Assembly: GCA_019915135.1 (NCBI GenBank)
Contig: JAHLMK010000011.1
Coordinates: forward strand, 1,054,001-1,118,000
DNA from: Strobilurus pachycystidiatus
Taxonomy: Eukaryota; Basidiomycota; Agaricomycetes; Agaricales; Physalacriaceae
DNA: 64,000 bases
Reading direction: 5' to 3'
Shown in pieces: positions 21,792 to 34,600 of the stretch. Below the pieces are notes generated by a model, which did no database searches, was not told the DNA's origin, and worked only from the letters and a program-made list of their open reading frames with translations. How positions within the stretch are numbered: position 1 is the first letter of the stretch; every line of letters starts with the position of its first letter. The translations under genes were made by a program, and so were the position numbers.

Positions 21792-22238
21792 GCTGGCAAG
21801 AGCAGAGGAAGGTCAGAGCTGTACGGAGACCACGTCGCCTACATATAACTACACGTTGCCATCACGTTGCATAGGTGTCGCCGGGTGTGCAGTGAAGCGG
21901 GTGAAGAGGGGATCGGGATAAGACTGGAACAAGATTAGAGAGTGGACGGGACGTTGATACCGACCGGAAGCATTGGCATTGGCGCCTAAAGAAGAGTGCG
22001 GATGGCGCCTATTAACAATGGCGCCGTTGTATCGGGAGAAGGTCGAGAGGTCACTGTAGTCATCGAGCGCGGAAGGAGCCCTAAATTCAACGTCGACCTT
22101 CACGCGACACGGCGTGAGGCAAGAGGTTGATGACAATGATGGAGCCTTGAAGAGGTTCGACTCCGACTTCTGATGTCACGCTACTCAGGCGCCCAGAAGA
22201 CAAAGAGTAATTGAGTCACTGGCACATGTATACAAAGC
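21792..22238. other. Intergenic, 450 bp
   Basis: Between two co-directional minus-strand genes. A tRNA-like B-box at 22151 was examined and rejected. Nothing else seen. Confidence 0.5.
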
Positions 22239-23627
22239 TTATATTGCGTGGTTCAACGTTGACTTTTTGTCTGCTTTCACCTGGGTGGGATCCGGCTTCC
22301 AACCAATCTATGCTTGAGTGAGCACAGCGCCACAGAAATTCAACCGCGCAACGAACCATGAATATGACTTGGAACGTTGCAGGAACACTGCCATCTTCTT
22401 GGCCATGCAGCTCTGGGTCGAAGCGGTCAACAAATCGTTAAAGAGAATTACAGTTGCGTACCTTTGTAGATTGCGGAAGCAGCAGCCAGGGTATCTCGGT
22501 GAAGGAAAGGTCGTCTGCCAGACGACGTTGAGCAAGTATCGGGCTGTACACGACCAAGGACATACCTCCCAATAACGGCATTACTCTCTCCCATGTCTCG
22601 CAAGTCATCCATCAGTTCCCACATTGATGGATAGGACACCTGGATTTCGTCGATATCGACTGTGAGCATGGTGAATCCAGCGCGTCCTAGGAGATTAGAG
22701 ATATCGCGAGTGTCTGTGACTCGTCAGTGAAATGCTCGATTGAGATGAATTCTGAAAATTGACCTGTCATTGGTGAAACATGAGGAGATATACCGCCTTC
22801 GCGGTCGGTTTGTGCAAGTTGTAACGCCGTCCTGACCAAGGGTTTGCATAGATTCAGAAGATGAGAGAGCTGAACTCACCGAAGTTCGAACAAAGTCTCT
22901 CCACCGAACATTGCACCAAGAAAGAGTGCGTCGGGTTTAAGTGCTCTGTTTATTTGCACGAGCATACCTGGTATGTTTTAGAGGCAAAACCTAGGTGGAG
23001 CAGAGTCTTACCTGGCAAGTCATTGATCCACTGTAGGCTCAGACAAGAGACGACGCCGTCAAGCGTGTTTGGCTCGACAATCTGGAGCAAATCTTCCTCG
23101 TCTCTGTTCACTCTCTCAACAGCGACTGCGCGAGTCTCAGGTCAATGCGTAGCGTTTTATTGGGAAATGCGAGACCTTCAAAAGTGTTGTCGGGGTCACG
23201 ATGCAAGAGCTTCTCTATAGAGCATGAGCATCTCAATTCATTGGAAGCAAATGATTGCACTGTACCACTCGATTCAACCATGATAACCTTACGAACACTT
23301 TCCGGACCCAACAACCTTGTGAAATGACCTGGTCCCGAGCCAAGGTCGACGATGGTCCCAAATTTGCGTTTGATATCCTGGCAACGAAATGAGATTGGCT
23401 CGCTGAATTTTGGTTGTGCCGACCTCAAACCGCTCTAGCATACGGTCAGCCACCTCGTTCCGGATGTAATCTACGGTTCGACTATCGGCGCCGCCAGTCT
23501 TGGACGCCGCGCGATCCTTTTGCAGCTGCTTCGTGCGCCTATCAAACACAAGGAATGGGCTGACATTCGCAGGAGCAATCGACGCGAAGGAGCGTGCAGG
23601 ACGCGACAGACAGCGTGCTGAGAACAT
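22239..23627 (-). CDS. NDUFAF5-like complex I assembly methyltransferase
   Basis: Ten exons: 23627-23424, 23377-23266, 23214-23176, 23125-23012, 22967-22880, 22831-22764, 22713-22566, 22514-22462, 22412-22357, 22307-22239; 316 aa. The mitochondrial presequence ([14 protein letters not shown]) is followed by [15 protein letters not shown], the NDUFAF5 opening motif. The SAM-binding motif is [11 protein letters not shown]. Next come [39 protein letters not shown] and the terminal [21 protein letters not shown]5 hydroxylates an arginine of the NDUFS7 subunit during early complex I assembly in the matrix. The frame closes exactly across all nine introns, supporting the model. This species therefore likely has a proton-pumping complex I. 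Confidence 0.93.
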
Positions 23628-23998
23628 GGAAGAACGAAAGCGGGACTCCGACTCTGAACACCTGGTGCCTCGGCAAGTCCTGCGGCTTATATTTTGCTGG
23701 ATATTTATTATTAGTGGTCACATTGAGCTTGGATTACTCTCTGCCAGTGGTCTGAGCTTTAATTCAGGTTTCACACATGTTCAGCTGCTTACAAAGCTCG
23801 CAATCGCTCGACGGTATGCCCACAGCTGGACTGAAGTCCAGACCAACACTCGAGATATTTGGTCTGAATTTTGTACCTTTTTACTCGAAATATTTGGTCT
23901 AAATCCTGCACTTTTCTGCCCGGGCGGCAGAGTTGCCGGCGACCAGATGCTTAGTCAGACAAACAGTTCTCACCGCGACGGTCAGCTCGTTGTCGGCA
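23628..23998. promoter_or_regulatory. Divergent promoter, NDUFAF5-like and zinc-finger genes
   Basis: 371 bp separate the two divergent starts. The region is A/T-richer than the flanks and holds an imperfect tandem repeat at 23849-23916. Confidence 0.5.
23849..23916. repeat. Imperfect 35-bp tandem repeat in divergent promoter
   Basis: Two units share CTCGA-ATATTTGGTCT-AAT and a TG-AC-TTTT tail, starting at 23849 and 23884. It could be a double binding site. Confidence 0.65.
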
Positions 23999-26900
23999 AT
24001 GTCCAACAATCAGGTGGGGCGCGAATCTGCCTACGATGGACATAACACGTTTGAGGAGTACCTCGAAAAAGCCGCCCAACTGGCGCGTGCCCGGCAGCAG
24101 CTCAACGCCTATGAGCAGCAAATGAATGTGGCAGAGCTGAAGCGGCTCAGGGACCAGGTGCAAGCGGGCCAAGCAGCGCGGTACATCCTGAATAATTCGT
24201 GGCGTCGGCGATGCTGACCGGTCTGGCAGGCAGCAGCTCGAGCAAATTTTTGGCTCGGCCCAGGAGGTCAGCAAGTATGTGTGGCCCGCCATAAACTTCC
24301 CCGCCCGCACTCAATGTTTACCAGGTTCGTATACGGATCGACGTATCCTCCGCTACCGGCACCGCAGCAGCAGCCCCCGATGGTGCGCCAACCGCAATTG
24401 CAATATCAGCCCTACTACGAGACACACAACATGATTAACTATAACGAGGACTCCTTCCGACCGCAAACTTATGCAGCGCCAGTCGCATCGACCTCCAGAA
24501 TACAGGAAGTATCTCGATCCCCATCGGTGCGTCCTACTCGAACACTTGTGATCGGCGATGTCTTACGACTTTTGAAGACACAACCTCGTCAACCGAATGG
24601 TTTCACGGCTCCCCAACAGTTCTCCTCCTCCTCGGCGACAGTACCCGTCTCTGTACCCATCACAGTACGCGCCTGTACTGTCTTGCTCTTTGACGCCGTT
24701 TTCATGCAAAGCCATTCAGCACGTTCCAACGCTACCCCACCGGCGCCCCAAACCTCTGAATACCGTCCACCCCAATGACCCTCAGATCAATAAGCAACGA
24801 CAGGCCACTCCACAAGTTGGTCAAGGTATGTGTCTCTTCTGTACTCGGCGTATCACTTGCTGATACTCCGTTAGAAACATACACTACCGCCTCGGCAAAT
24901 CGAGGTCCAGCCGCGCCCACCTCGAAGGTGAAATTATCCGACCACACCTCCTCCAATGGTGCTCAAGCGAAACCTCAACCGTCCCCAGGCAATTTTGTTG
25001 TTCACTTGAGTTGAACTATAGCTGATACTCCGTTAGCAACATACACTACCGTTCCGGTAGATCGAACCACAGCTGCGCCCACCTCAAAGGTGAAATCCCT
25101 CGGCCACACTTCCTCTAATGGGGCTCAAGCGAAACCAAAATCGTTCCTAGGCAAGTTTGTTGTTCATTTGATGTGAAGTATACGACTCAACGTACATCAA
25201 CAGACAATCCAGTGATAATGGCCGCCATTTTACGGGTCCAAAATGGTGGTAAAATGATGGCATTTGGCGAGTATCTCGTCAGGAAGAACCCAAACGATGG
25301 CCATGTCTATGTGCACCATGGAGGAAAAGACCACTTGATCCCTCGCATTGAGCCACCGATCCCGCAAAACACTCCTGCTGCCTCGATGAAATTGCCATCA
25401 CCCCTGGAGCCTATGGCCAACGCGAGCTTGGAGATGGGCACTCAGAGCAGTCGAAGCTTGTCGATCAACGAGGCATCTTCCTCGTCTGTGCCGGTAAGAC
25501 AGCGACATTCCCCCATGACTGTTCAGTCATTATCTATGGGACAACAGGTGTCGGTTTTAGAGACCGCGGATACTCAGTCTCTCCCGCCCCCAAAGTCCAC
25601 AGTACCATCCACATCGGCTGCCACGGTCGAGGTTCCTGCCACGTCGGCATCCTCTTCTAGCCTTCCGGCTTCACCATCAAGGCTGCCCCGAAGACCTAAT
25701 ATGCAGAGTTTGGCCAATGACGTCTTATCAGCTCTTGGAAAGAAACGTCCAAGGGAGGGGGGAGATGATAGTGCCAGTGAGGCCGAGAGGCCAAAGGGGA
25801 AAAAACGCGCGCTAGATGATGGCAAAACTGATGCCTCTTCCAGTCGATCAACTCCTCGACCAGTTGTTGAGAGTGGCGCTGGTTCCAGGCCCAAAAAGCA
25901 TGCGGATACTGCCTCTGCATCCTCTATTTCGCAGCCAGTCGTCTCAACGGCACAGCTGTCACAGAACTACCCGTCAGCATTATCTGACCCAGTCAATTAC
26001 AATCCTTATCGACCCCTCACTGCTATTAGTGGCCTCAACATTCGCGGAGGAGCATCACAGTTCGTGTACAATAGTTTCCCATCTCCAGATCCGATGTTCC
26101 TGCCATCCGCTCTCGCTCCGCTCTCGACTGTGGCCTCTGGTGCGACCACAGCATCCCAACCTCGCCGTACGCCCACAAAGTCGCATGCTAGTGCTTCGCA
26201 GCCATCCAACGGCAATGGCAGCTCGGCGCTGGGCGATGCAATCACGGCGTCGCTCACACGTACGGAGGTGGTGAAGAAACACGCCAGTGATATAACATCA
26301 AATGCGATAGCCTCCTCATCATTACGAGTCCCAGCTGGCTCGAGTACAGCAAGCAGCAGCAACTTGTACAAATCGTTCGACGTGCGGGGTCCTCCCCAGG
26401 CTGCTGCGTCGTCGTCGACCACGGCTCAGAGCCTGACTCCTTCCCCTGCGAAGGGCGAAACTGCATCACCTCTTTTCCTTCCCTCGCCCTCACCGCGCCT
26501 GACTGGTTCGACTAGTGGACATGTCGGAACATTGTCTGCAAAATCAATCGGCAAGAAACGTGTTCAGGTTGAGTTGCCGCCCACTCCCGACTGGGTTAGG
26601 AAGGACCTGGAACTTCGAAAGAGATTGTATGACCAGGATGCTGTTCAACCGGCCGACGATGTAGTGGATGTTGTTGACGAGATAGAAGAGATCGAGGAGG
26701 AGGAGTTGAAGATGCTGACAAAGCGCGGTTAGCTGTATTTCTTATGCACAAATGGAATCTAATCGTTATTGAATACAGAGATCCATATTAGCCTCGGAAT
26801 CTCATCTGGAGGTATGTGAGACTCCTAGTTGACAATGTCTTCCATTGACTCGCAGCCCGTATTTAGACGACGAGGACGAAAAGGAATTGGAAATCATTCA

Positions 26901-27827
26901 CTCGAGGCTAAAGACGAGGCCATGTAGGTGGCGCGGATGCGATAGCGTCTTGAACTGCCCAGATCGGCTTTATCAACATCTACTCCTTCACGGGGATGTG
27001 TCGGAACCGGTCAGTCATATGGATGAGATCCTGGGCATCACTGATGATTCAGTAGGCATCGTTATCGTGTCTGTGGTCCGGTTGCAAGGAGATGTTAGAA
27101 ACGCCACGAGAGTGGAAGATACATGTGGCGTCGCATGCACTCAAACCGCTACTGTGTCCCTACAATGGTAAGCACACTTTTATTGACTATCTCCCTGTTC
27201 ACAAGATTGGTCGGCATGTTGCAGAATGCCGTGCGCGCAATCCGGATGCTCGCTCATGTATCAATCATTCTCTGGTATACCACCGGAATGATGAGCTGAA
27301 GCCTTCAGGCAACCCGGTGATACAGGTGGCTCCTGTTGACCTGCCTAACGTACCCAGCGTGGTTCCTTCGTACCGTTCCGTACACAGATCAATCATCCAG
27401 CACCCAATAGAACCATCACGACACGCCACCTTGGGTCCATGGGTGAGTTGTTGAACATCAGTGACTGATGCAGGTGATTGATGTGAGGGCGTTACAGGTG
27501 CTCAAGAACATATTTGGTGAGGTGGATCTGCAACTGCGAAGGGGCCAAAAGATCGGGACTATGCCTATGGGGCCTGAGCTTCGGGACATGCGCAAGTATG
27601 ATTATTTAGCGGAGCGACCACGCGTGTCAGAATATCCGTCGGAAGGCGTGGCCATGGAAGATATGCCGGACCTCCAGTCTTCCATGGTAACGAACCACTT
27701 CCACGAGGGGCTTGTTCTGTGGCCAGGGAAGGAGCTGATGCAGAGGGTGAAGGAAGAAGAAGCGGATGAACACAGTCAGATGGAAGCTGCGACTGAAGCG
27801 GGGGAAGCACAGGCTGAGACCTCGTGA
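23999..27827 (+). CDS. Large Ser/Pro-rich protein with C-terminal C2H2 zinc fingers
   Basis: Exons 23999-24180, 24230-24274, 24325-24526, 24578-24664, 24720-24825, 24875-24988, 25037-25150, 25204-26727, 26779-26811, 26867-27009, 27056-27442, 27498-27827; 1088 aa. The frame closes at every junction. The N-terminus is a predicted helix (FEEYLEKAAQLARARQQL). The middle is Ser/Pro/Gln-rich with a basic nuclear-signal-like KKRPREGG/KGKKRAL. Near residue 815 is the finger CRWRGCDSVLNCPDRLYQHLLLH, then CLWSGCKEMLETPREWKIHVASH and a degenerate third, CPYNGKHTFIDY. A nuclear, possibly DNA-binding role is inferred. Exons 24875-24988 and 25037-25150 are a tandem duplication, each followed by a GC-AG intron. 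The main doubt is whether 26728-26866 is spliced; if not, the gene stops at TAG 26730-26732 and the fingers form a separate gene without an ATG. Confidence 0.6.
24860..25183 (+). repeat. Tandem exon duplication, 162-bp period
   Basis: Unit 1 spans 24860-25021 and unit 2 spans 25022-25183. Each begins with CTGATACTCCGTTAG (3' end of an intron), contains a 114-nt exon flanked by phase-1 introns, and ends with a GC-type donor (GCAATT or GCAAGT) and TTTGTTGTTCA. The encoded segments share TYTT, APTSKVK, HTSSNGAQAKP. Confidence 0.85.
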
Positions 27828-28078
27828 GGGGTGGGTGGGATCTTGATTCCTGATAGCCTTTTGAAGGATCTTTCAACTGTTGTATCCATACAGAGCATAA
27901 AACTTTGGCTGTATCTATTGGAGGGAACGGGTGGCTTCGTGACCCTGTCGTCAACGACGTCGGCGCGTAAAGTAGCATCTTATCTTGGAAAATAAACAAT
28001 TCCAGCTTCGTTACGTGAACTGCCCAATATGGGTGAAATGTAGATCACCGCGTCGGACATTTGCTGGCTTCCTCCATC

Positions 28079-31000
28079 ATGTCTGGTGTTGCTACGCCCA
28101 GTGAGCCGTCGTTTCCGTTCGTTCTGCTGACGGCGCTGACCGAGATGCACTAGTCGGGCCATCCTATCTATCCTCGCACTCGGCCGACGTTATTCTGTCC
28201 GATATCCGGCCCATCAAGCTTCGAGCGGAGGCGTTGAATGCCATCAACGTGCTTTTGGACGAATTTCTGCACAGTGTGCTTAGGACGGCCCAGTCGTTGA
28301 CCAAGGAGAAGCTGCGCGCGGGCTTGCTGGGCGTGCTGCCGACGACGCTTGGAAAGGAGGCGTTGTTGGATGCCGAGCTCGAGCTCAAGACATACCTGGA
28401 CAACCAGGCGAAAGGAAGGCGGACGGACGAGGACGACAAGGGCAGTTTTGACCTGGAATGGGCGTTTGAGGTTCGCCGCCGTGACTTGTCAATTCGCTCA
28501 TCCGACGCTAACCATATCTAGTTGTTGCGACTGAAATGCCAGGCGTACTCGACCTTCAACGAGGCCGACGACGATCCCATCGCCGAGAGCCTCCTGGAGG
28601 AACACATGTCTGACACGCATCTACACCCGCCGTCGCCGACGCTGATTGCACCTGCGGCGCTGTATCTGACGACGATTCTCGAGTGAGTGCAGCCCTTATT
28701 CTTGTGCGACGTGTTTTCTAAGTTCCCGCCAGGTCCATATGCGAGTGCGCGCACTTTCCTTTTCCATCACCATCATTCTGACCGTACATCAACTTATTAT
28801 CAAGGCACATACTATCAAACGTCGGAAGGGTAGCGTCGCGCGATTCTAGTCGCACGTACGCCAACTCGCACGACCTTTTTGTCGCTCTGTGCGAAGACGA
28901 TGCCATATATGGCTTGTTCAAATCCATGAAAGGTATGCGCCGTTTTGTTTGGCAAAGACACGCCGTCTGATCGCCTGAAACAGTCTATGCTCAAATCGAG
29001 GAATCTTCCAAAATGACAAAGCCACGCCGGAGCAAGTCTCTGTCAAAGAGCGACAAGCTTTCCATGTCAGCGTCGCGTACTTCGTCGCCATATCAAGACA
29101 AGGAGAACGGCTCCCGTCCCTCGACGAACGAGGCCCCATCGCCAATTACACATAACCCATCAGGCTCTCGAACGTCCCTTGATAAGGCCCGGTCCATGAA
29201 AAAGTTTATATCCACCACGAGCAGGTTGTCTTCCGACACATCACAAACCAGCCTGCAACGTTCCGAGTCCGTCCTCAGCGAGGAGACACAACAGACTTGG
29301 GCGGCCTACAATCAAGAGCCATCATACGACGACGTGAGCACTCTCAGATTGGCTGCTCACGACCTGGATTCTGACCGCTGTCATATATAACCTAGGACGA
29401 ATCGGTACAGGAATTCGATGATTTGATGCGCTCAACTTCCACCATGAAAGTGTCATTGACTCCAGACAGGTTGCGGACTATGGAGGTAGTAGGCTTTGCG
29501 TCTCTTCAATCATGGCAATGCTAATTTCTCATGCCTGTTAGGTGTACAAACAAGAAAAGGGACAACGCAACGATCGCCGTCTCCCCCTTGCCACCCCTGA
29601 TACCTCTCCTCCAAATCAGCCCGGAGCGAACACTCGGCGTCCCTCCGTTTCTCACGTAGACTCTATAACAGAGGTCGACGAACTTCCCACAAAGCAGAAA
29701 GCAAATCACTTCTACGCTCCCAACACCATTCACGGCGCATCCGCCACACCCGGCCTCACTCGTTCACGCTCGCAGTCCAACGCCTCGTCGTCTCGGTTGC
29801 TGAGGAGGCCCTCCAAGACATCTTTTGCCTCACCACCACCACCTCCCCAACCGGCGGTACCACCAGTACCCATGGCGCAGAATCGTGACTGGAGAGGAGG
29901 TCCGAAGGGATTCGACGCTGATCCCTTCCCTCAGAAGGTTCGTCGCAAGCAGGTCAATCGAGAGTCCTTGGATCTGGATGCTGTGATGGCTGGCTCAGAC
30001 GACGAGCACATGGAAGACGAGCCGCCGAAGTCCGCTTCCGCACCTAACAAGCGTGTACCCACAGTGTCGACGACTACGAGGGATTTGATGAATTTTTTGG
30101 AAGCGGGACCGCCATCTACAGGGCCAGCCGCACCGCCATCCGCAGGGTCAGCTAGCTACAACGCTCCCTCGAAAGCCACAAGCCCCGCCTCCACCAACAC
30201 CCCGAAGGTTTCCAAGGCGCAGCGCGAGCTGCTCGACTTCTTGAATGAAGGACCTCCGGAGTACCTAGCGAATCCCCCGTCGTCGTCGGTTTCTTTCGCA
30301 GAAAATGAAAAGCCTAAGAGCACTGGAAGACTTCAAAGGATGATCTCTAAATTGTCAATGGGAAATACCGAAAGGGCTCGTCAATCTATGGAAGATTCTC
30401 CACGCTCTCTCCGTCGGCAACCGAGTCAACCTTCGTCTATTCTGCAGGGCAAGACGTCCAGCAATCCCTTGCCGTCGTATTCTCTACCTCGTCCTCCTCC
30501 CATCTCTCCACCCGCTTCACCTTCTCAGGAGGAGTCGGTTACCATGGAATATTCCTTGTTGAGCTCCCGCGCTCGCAAACCATCTGTTGCCGCCAGAGTA
30601 CCTACTCCTAAATGGGAGCCGCCACCGACGGAATACGTAGCGACTACACCCGCTCCTCCTATCAAGGCTCATACCTATGAGAATGCCCTTGCCTCCTCGC
30701 CACGCACGCGTCCGGCCCCGGCGTTATCACACCCTAGCCATCCCAAGACAAATGGATTTGATCCTGCACCTGTGGCTGAGAAGGCACCGGTCGCTAGTTC
30801 TACCCCGCCCATCGACAAGGGTTCCTCTACCCCGCCCATTGACAAGGTACCCAGTAGCCAGCGGGACATTACGCGTAGAGTTCCGCCCCCTAGCTTCGCG
30901 GATCCTTCGACCCCCCTTCCTCAGCCTGCAGCACCTCTTGTCGAGCCAAGTGTTGCCGATGCTCAGGCCATGCAGCGTCTCATGGCCAAGGCCACATCCG

Positions 31001-31341
31001 CTGATGAGTGCAGGATCATTCTTGACATGTTTCTTGCCAAGTCAGGTGTGCCTGTCGAGCCTAAAGTCGTCGAGATCGACGTCCCTTATCCCTCTCCATC
31101 CCCTTCCGATGTGCTTGTGCATGATACGGGCGCCTCCGACATCGCATTGGAACAGTTGTTGGTAGAATACCTACTGGGCTCTGAGGTTGCTCCCGATGGG
31201 CCGCCTCTTCGCAAGAAAAAACACAGTTCTAGGAAATTCGCCAAGCCCGTTCCCGACGTTGCTGCGCCTCCTACGCCTGTGGCTGATTATATAGCAGGGC
31301 AAAAGCATGCCAACACTGCGGTCGAGGTCGCTGGACACTAA
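28079..31341 (+). CDS. Histone-fold-like N-terminus, long Ser/Pro-rich tail
   Basis: Exons 28079-28100, 28154-28470, 28522-28682, 28733-28744, 28805-28932, 28984-29333, 29396-29485 and 29542-31341; 959 aa. Residues ~20-100 (DIRPIKLRAEALNAINVLLD...KEKLRAGLLGVLPTTLGKEAL) look like a conserved fungal helical block. Residues ~145-210 (IAPAALYLTTILESICEHIL...SHDLFVALCEDDAIYGLF) follow the H2A-type histone-fold pattern of helix, loop and helix. A 12-nt exon (28733-28744) lies inside it. The rest is disordered, rich in Ser, Pro and Lys. It resembles conserved fungal proteins that I cannot name, so no function is claimed. A basic KKKHSSRKF stretch near the C-terminus may be a nuclear signal. Confidence 0.7.
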
Positions 31342-31683
31342 ACTCTCAATTTCGGTACTTGATACAGATTCGGATATTTCGTCGGTGTGAATTTATCGGT
31401 ATATATCTCTTCGTTTTCGTTCCATAGCTATTGATGCATTCACGTATGCACTTAACTATCTTTACATGCTACATCTAGGTCAATATAATACACAAGTCAA
31501 ACGTTGAACGTTGAACTACCTCTTCCTTGAATGACTCCATGAGTCAATTGAGTTTGTTACGTGAAGTGGCTCGAGAGACTCAAAAAGCTCGTTCACTCTG
31601 CCTTCTTATACTACATTTCAGATACAATATGGAAAGCCGTTCAAATGCTAGAGAATATAAAGATAAATAATCCAAATGTAGAT
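31342..31683. other. Intergenic between convergent genes
   Basis: 342 bp of A/T-rich sequence holding two 3' UTRs. Nothing else seen. Confidence 0.6.
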
Positions 31684-34600
31684 TTAGGCCACGTCGAGTG
31701 CGACAGCGATACCCATCGATGCAAGCTCCGCACAGAGGTAGCGGAAAACGTAAGGTACTGCAACGACATCGAGGTTACCACCTTTCGATGGCTGGTTGAG
31801 TACGTTTTGAGAAGGGATAGTCACTCTGACATCAGCCTGAGGCTTCTGTAAGTGCTGACCAGTAGCCAAAGCACGTCTAGTAGCCTCGTCCTCCTCTTCA
31901 GCTGCTGCCTGACAAACACGGCAGTACTCCCCGCCTGGTCCAGTCGGCTTGAGTGATCCCGTCGTGAGTGAAAGTTCGCCCAAACTGATATCATCGTAAC
32001 CCAAGGAGATGAGACTTCCGCACGTCCTGCAGACCCACGCTGTTGAATAGTCGGAACAGTTCATCAGCCTGTCTTGTAGAAGGAATGATGTGCCGTGAGC
32101 GATGAGGGCGTCACGTTCCATCTCTCCGAATCGAATACCACCCGCACGTTTTCGTCCCTAGATAGAGTAAGTTAGTACGCATGCTGGTAGAAGACTCGTT
32201 AATCTGACCTTCACAGGCTGGCGTGTCAAAGGGTCCACGGGGCCAGTGGTACGCACTTGGAACTTGTCCAACACCATGTGTCGCAACCGTTGATAGTATA
32301 CAACGCCGAGGTAGATATCAGCAGCGAACTCCTGTCCGGTGATACCCGAATACATTGGTTCATTTCCATAGTAATTGTATCCAGCCGCGAGCAGTTGTTC
32401 ACCGAAGTAATCAATGGCAGTATCTTTTTCGGTGAATCTAGGCCCCCGATACAAAGTTGTAAGCACTTTGGGACACTTGAAATGAATGCAGAAGGCGAAG
32501 AAATTTACTGACCTGAAGGGGGTCGCATCTTGGGCTAGGCCATGCATGGCACCCGCTTTACCCGCCATACTCTCGACCAGCATGCCGATTGTCATGCGAC
32601 TGGGGAACGCGTGGGGGTTGATGATCACATCAGGCTGCATCCCACTCTCGCTGAACGGCATGTCAACGGCGGGCCATTTCTGCGAGCAGACACCTTTCTG
32701 TCCATGTCGCGACGAGAACTTGTCACCGATGACGGGCGCACGCGTTATCCGCAGTGTGACATGTACTTTCTGTAGCTCGCCGTCGCCGTTGTCGTTACCT
32801 GAAACATACGGTTAAATCCCATCCAAGATCAACAAATACGGTTGCCATACCTATCATGCGAACAACATCAACATATGCAGTTTCGTCGCCCTTGTATTTG
32901 ACAAATTTGGTGCGCTTGGTGACATCGTCAACGTACGCCGCGATGGGATCTCCAGGGGCAAGACGTCCTCCGACATACGGAAGTCCATCCTCGTTCAAGA
33001 AGTTTGTACAAAAGTGCGCCTTATCGCCAGTCGTGGGGATATCGCGACCCAGACCGAAGTGTAACGTTGGCGCAGATGTTGACTTGGACGCGCCGCGCAT
33101 GTCCTTGAGATCGATTATCTGAGATTTGTAGACTGTGCCATAACCGAATCCACGCTCGTGAGCAGACTTGTTGAGGATCATGGCGTCTTCCATGTCGTAT
33201 CCTGTGTAAGAGATGACGGCGACGATGGCGTTGGTGCCATTAGGGAACGAGTCCATGGCGTACGTGTTGTGCAGTTCGGGTCGAACGACGGGACTCTGTC
33301 CGCTCTGAAGGCGATAGAGCTTGTTATCCGTACGATGGCGGAGAGCAGTGGCTGGTGTACCCATAGTTTGTTTACCCATCTGCGAAGAGATGAGCACGCA
33401 AGTTTTTGCATAAGAGCATCAAGTCTTACCTGACATTGGTAAATGTTACGAGGACTTTGGTTGAAATCGGAGAAAGGTGTGAGATTGGCAAGAATTGACA
33501 AGAAATTCGTCGGGTTGTGTTCGACGTGGGTGGACACATCGAGATCGATTTCCTCGGGTGTACACGCGATGTTCATGTAGACCTGCTCGAAAGAGCCAAC
33601 CTGGTCGTCGCGCCCGTTGAGCAAGTACTTGACCGGCCGCATCATCCGCGACCTCGACGCGAACAAGAACAGGCCGGGATATTGTCCTCCATTCGACTCT
33701 AATACGAGACCAATCTCCAAGTCCAGAGGGACGTCCCTGTGGCCTTCAGTCTTCCATATACGCAAGTTTTTGGCGAGTTGGACTGCTACGGTGGGAGGGG
33801 CCCACCCGACGATGCGACCGTCGAGCTGGACGCAGATGTTGCGGCGGCCGTCGACAGAGGAGGCGAAGGCTTGGGTCATACCATGGGCGGTTAGGAGCGG
33901 GGGGATATTTTTCGTGAGAAGTGGGTGGGTCACGATGCGGCAGGTGCGGGAGAGATGGTTGAGTAGACCACAGGGGGATCCATCGGGTGTGTGGACAGGA
34001 CATAAGAAGCCTGTCAAACGGTGGATCAATAGGAGAATTTTCTTCGAGTGAACTTGATGTACCCCAGGCTTCGGGTAAAAGTTTTCTGACGGTCGTGGTC
34101 TTGAGCTCTGCGAAGAAAGCACCACGATGGATACATCTAAAGTGACTGATATATCGTTGCCAGTTTAGTTTTTCTGCGACGATCGTGAAGCCAGATGCTT
34201 GTTGTAAATCAAGACCAGTGGGAGAGACCAAATTCCCGGTCGCCAGGAAGTTGGACAGCCGTGCGCCGATGTCGAAGTTGACGCGACTGACTATCTTCTG
34301 GAAATATCGCTCTAGTTGGGTGTGTTCAGAATAGCCTCAAGCATAGAGGAGGAAACGCGTACTATCGTTGAAATCAACAACGACACCGTTCCTCACGTCG
34401 GCGGCGATACTAGCGCGAATGTTGTTCAAGCCTTCTTCTATCCGCTCCTTGATGATCATGCCGTAGAGGGTTCCAGGGAGGAGGACTTCCTGGTGTTGAG
34501 GTGAATCGGGGTTGTCAGCGCAACACGACTTTGAAACCAAAGCATAGAGTTTCCGTAGCATGAAGCTAGAGACATTGTCAGCCTTCACATATACTACAAC

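Noticed and set aside
22145..22165. tRNA B-box GGTTCGACTCC
   Set aside because: Only two stem pairs form and no upstream A-box fits.
25574..26422. Long minus-strand ORFs opposite the Ser/Pro-rich exon
   Set aside because: Low-complexity mirror of Ser/Ala codons, with no introns or motifs.
27170..27210. 38-nt GTAAGC...AAG intron within the third zinc finger
   Set aside because: Too short and out of frame; the exon reads through openly and keeps the H-H-C residues.
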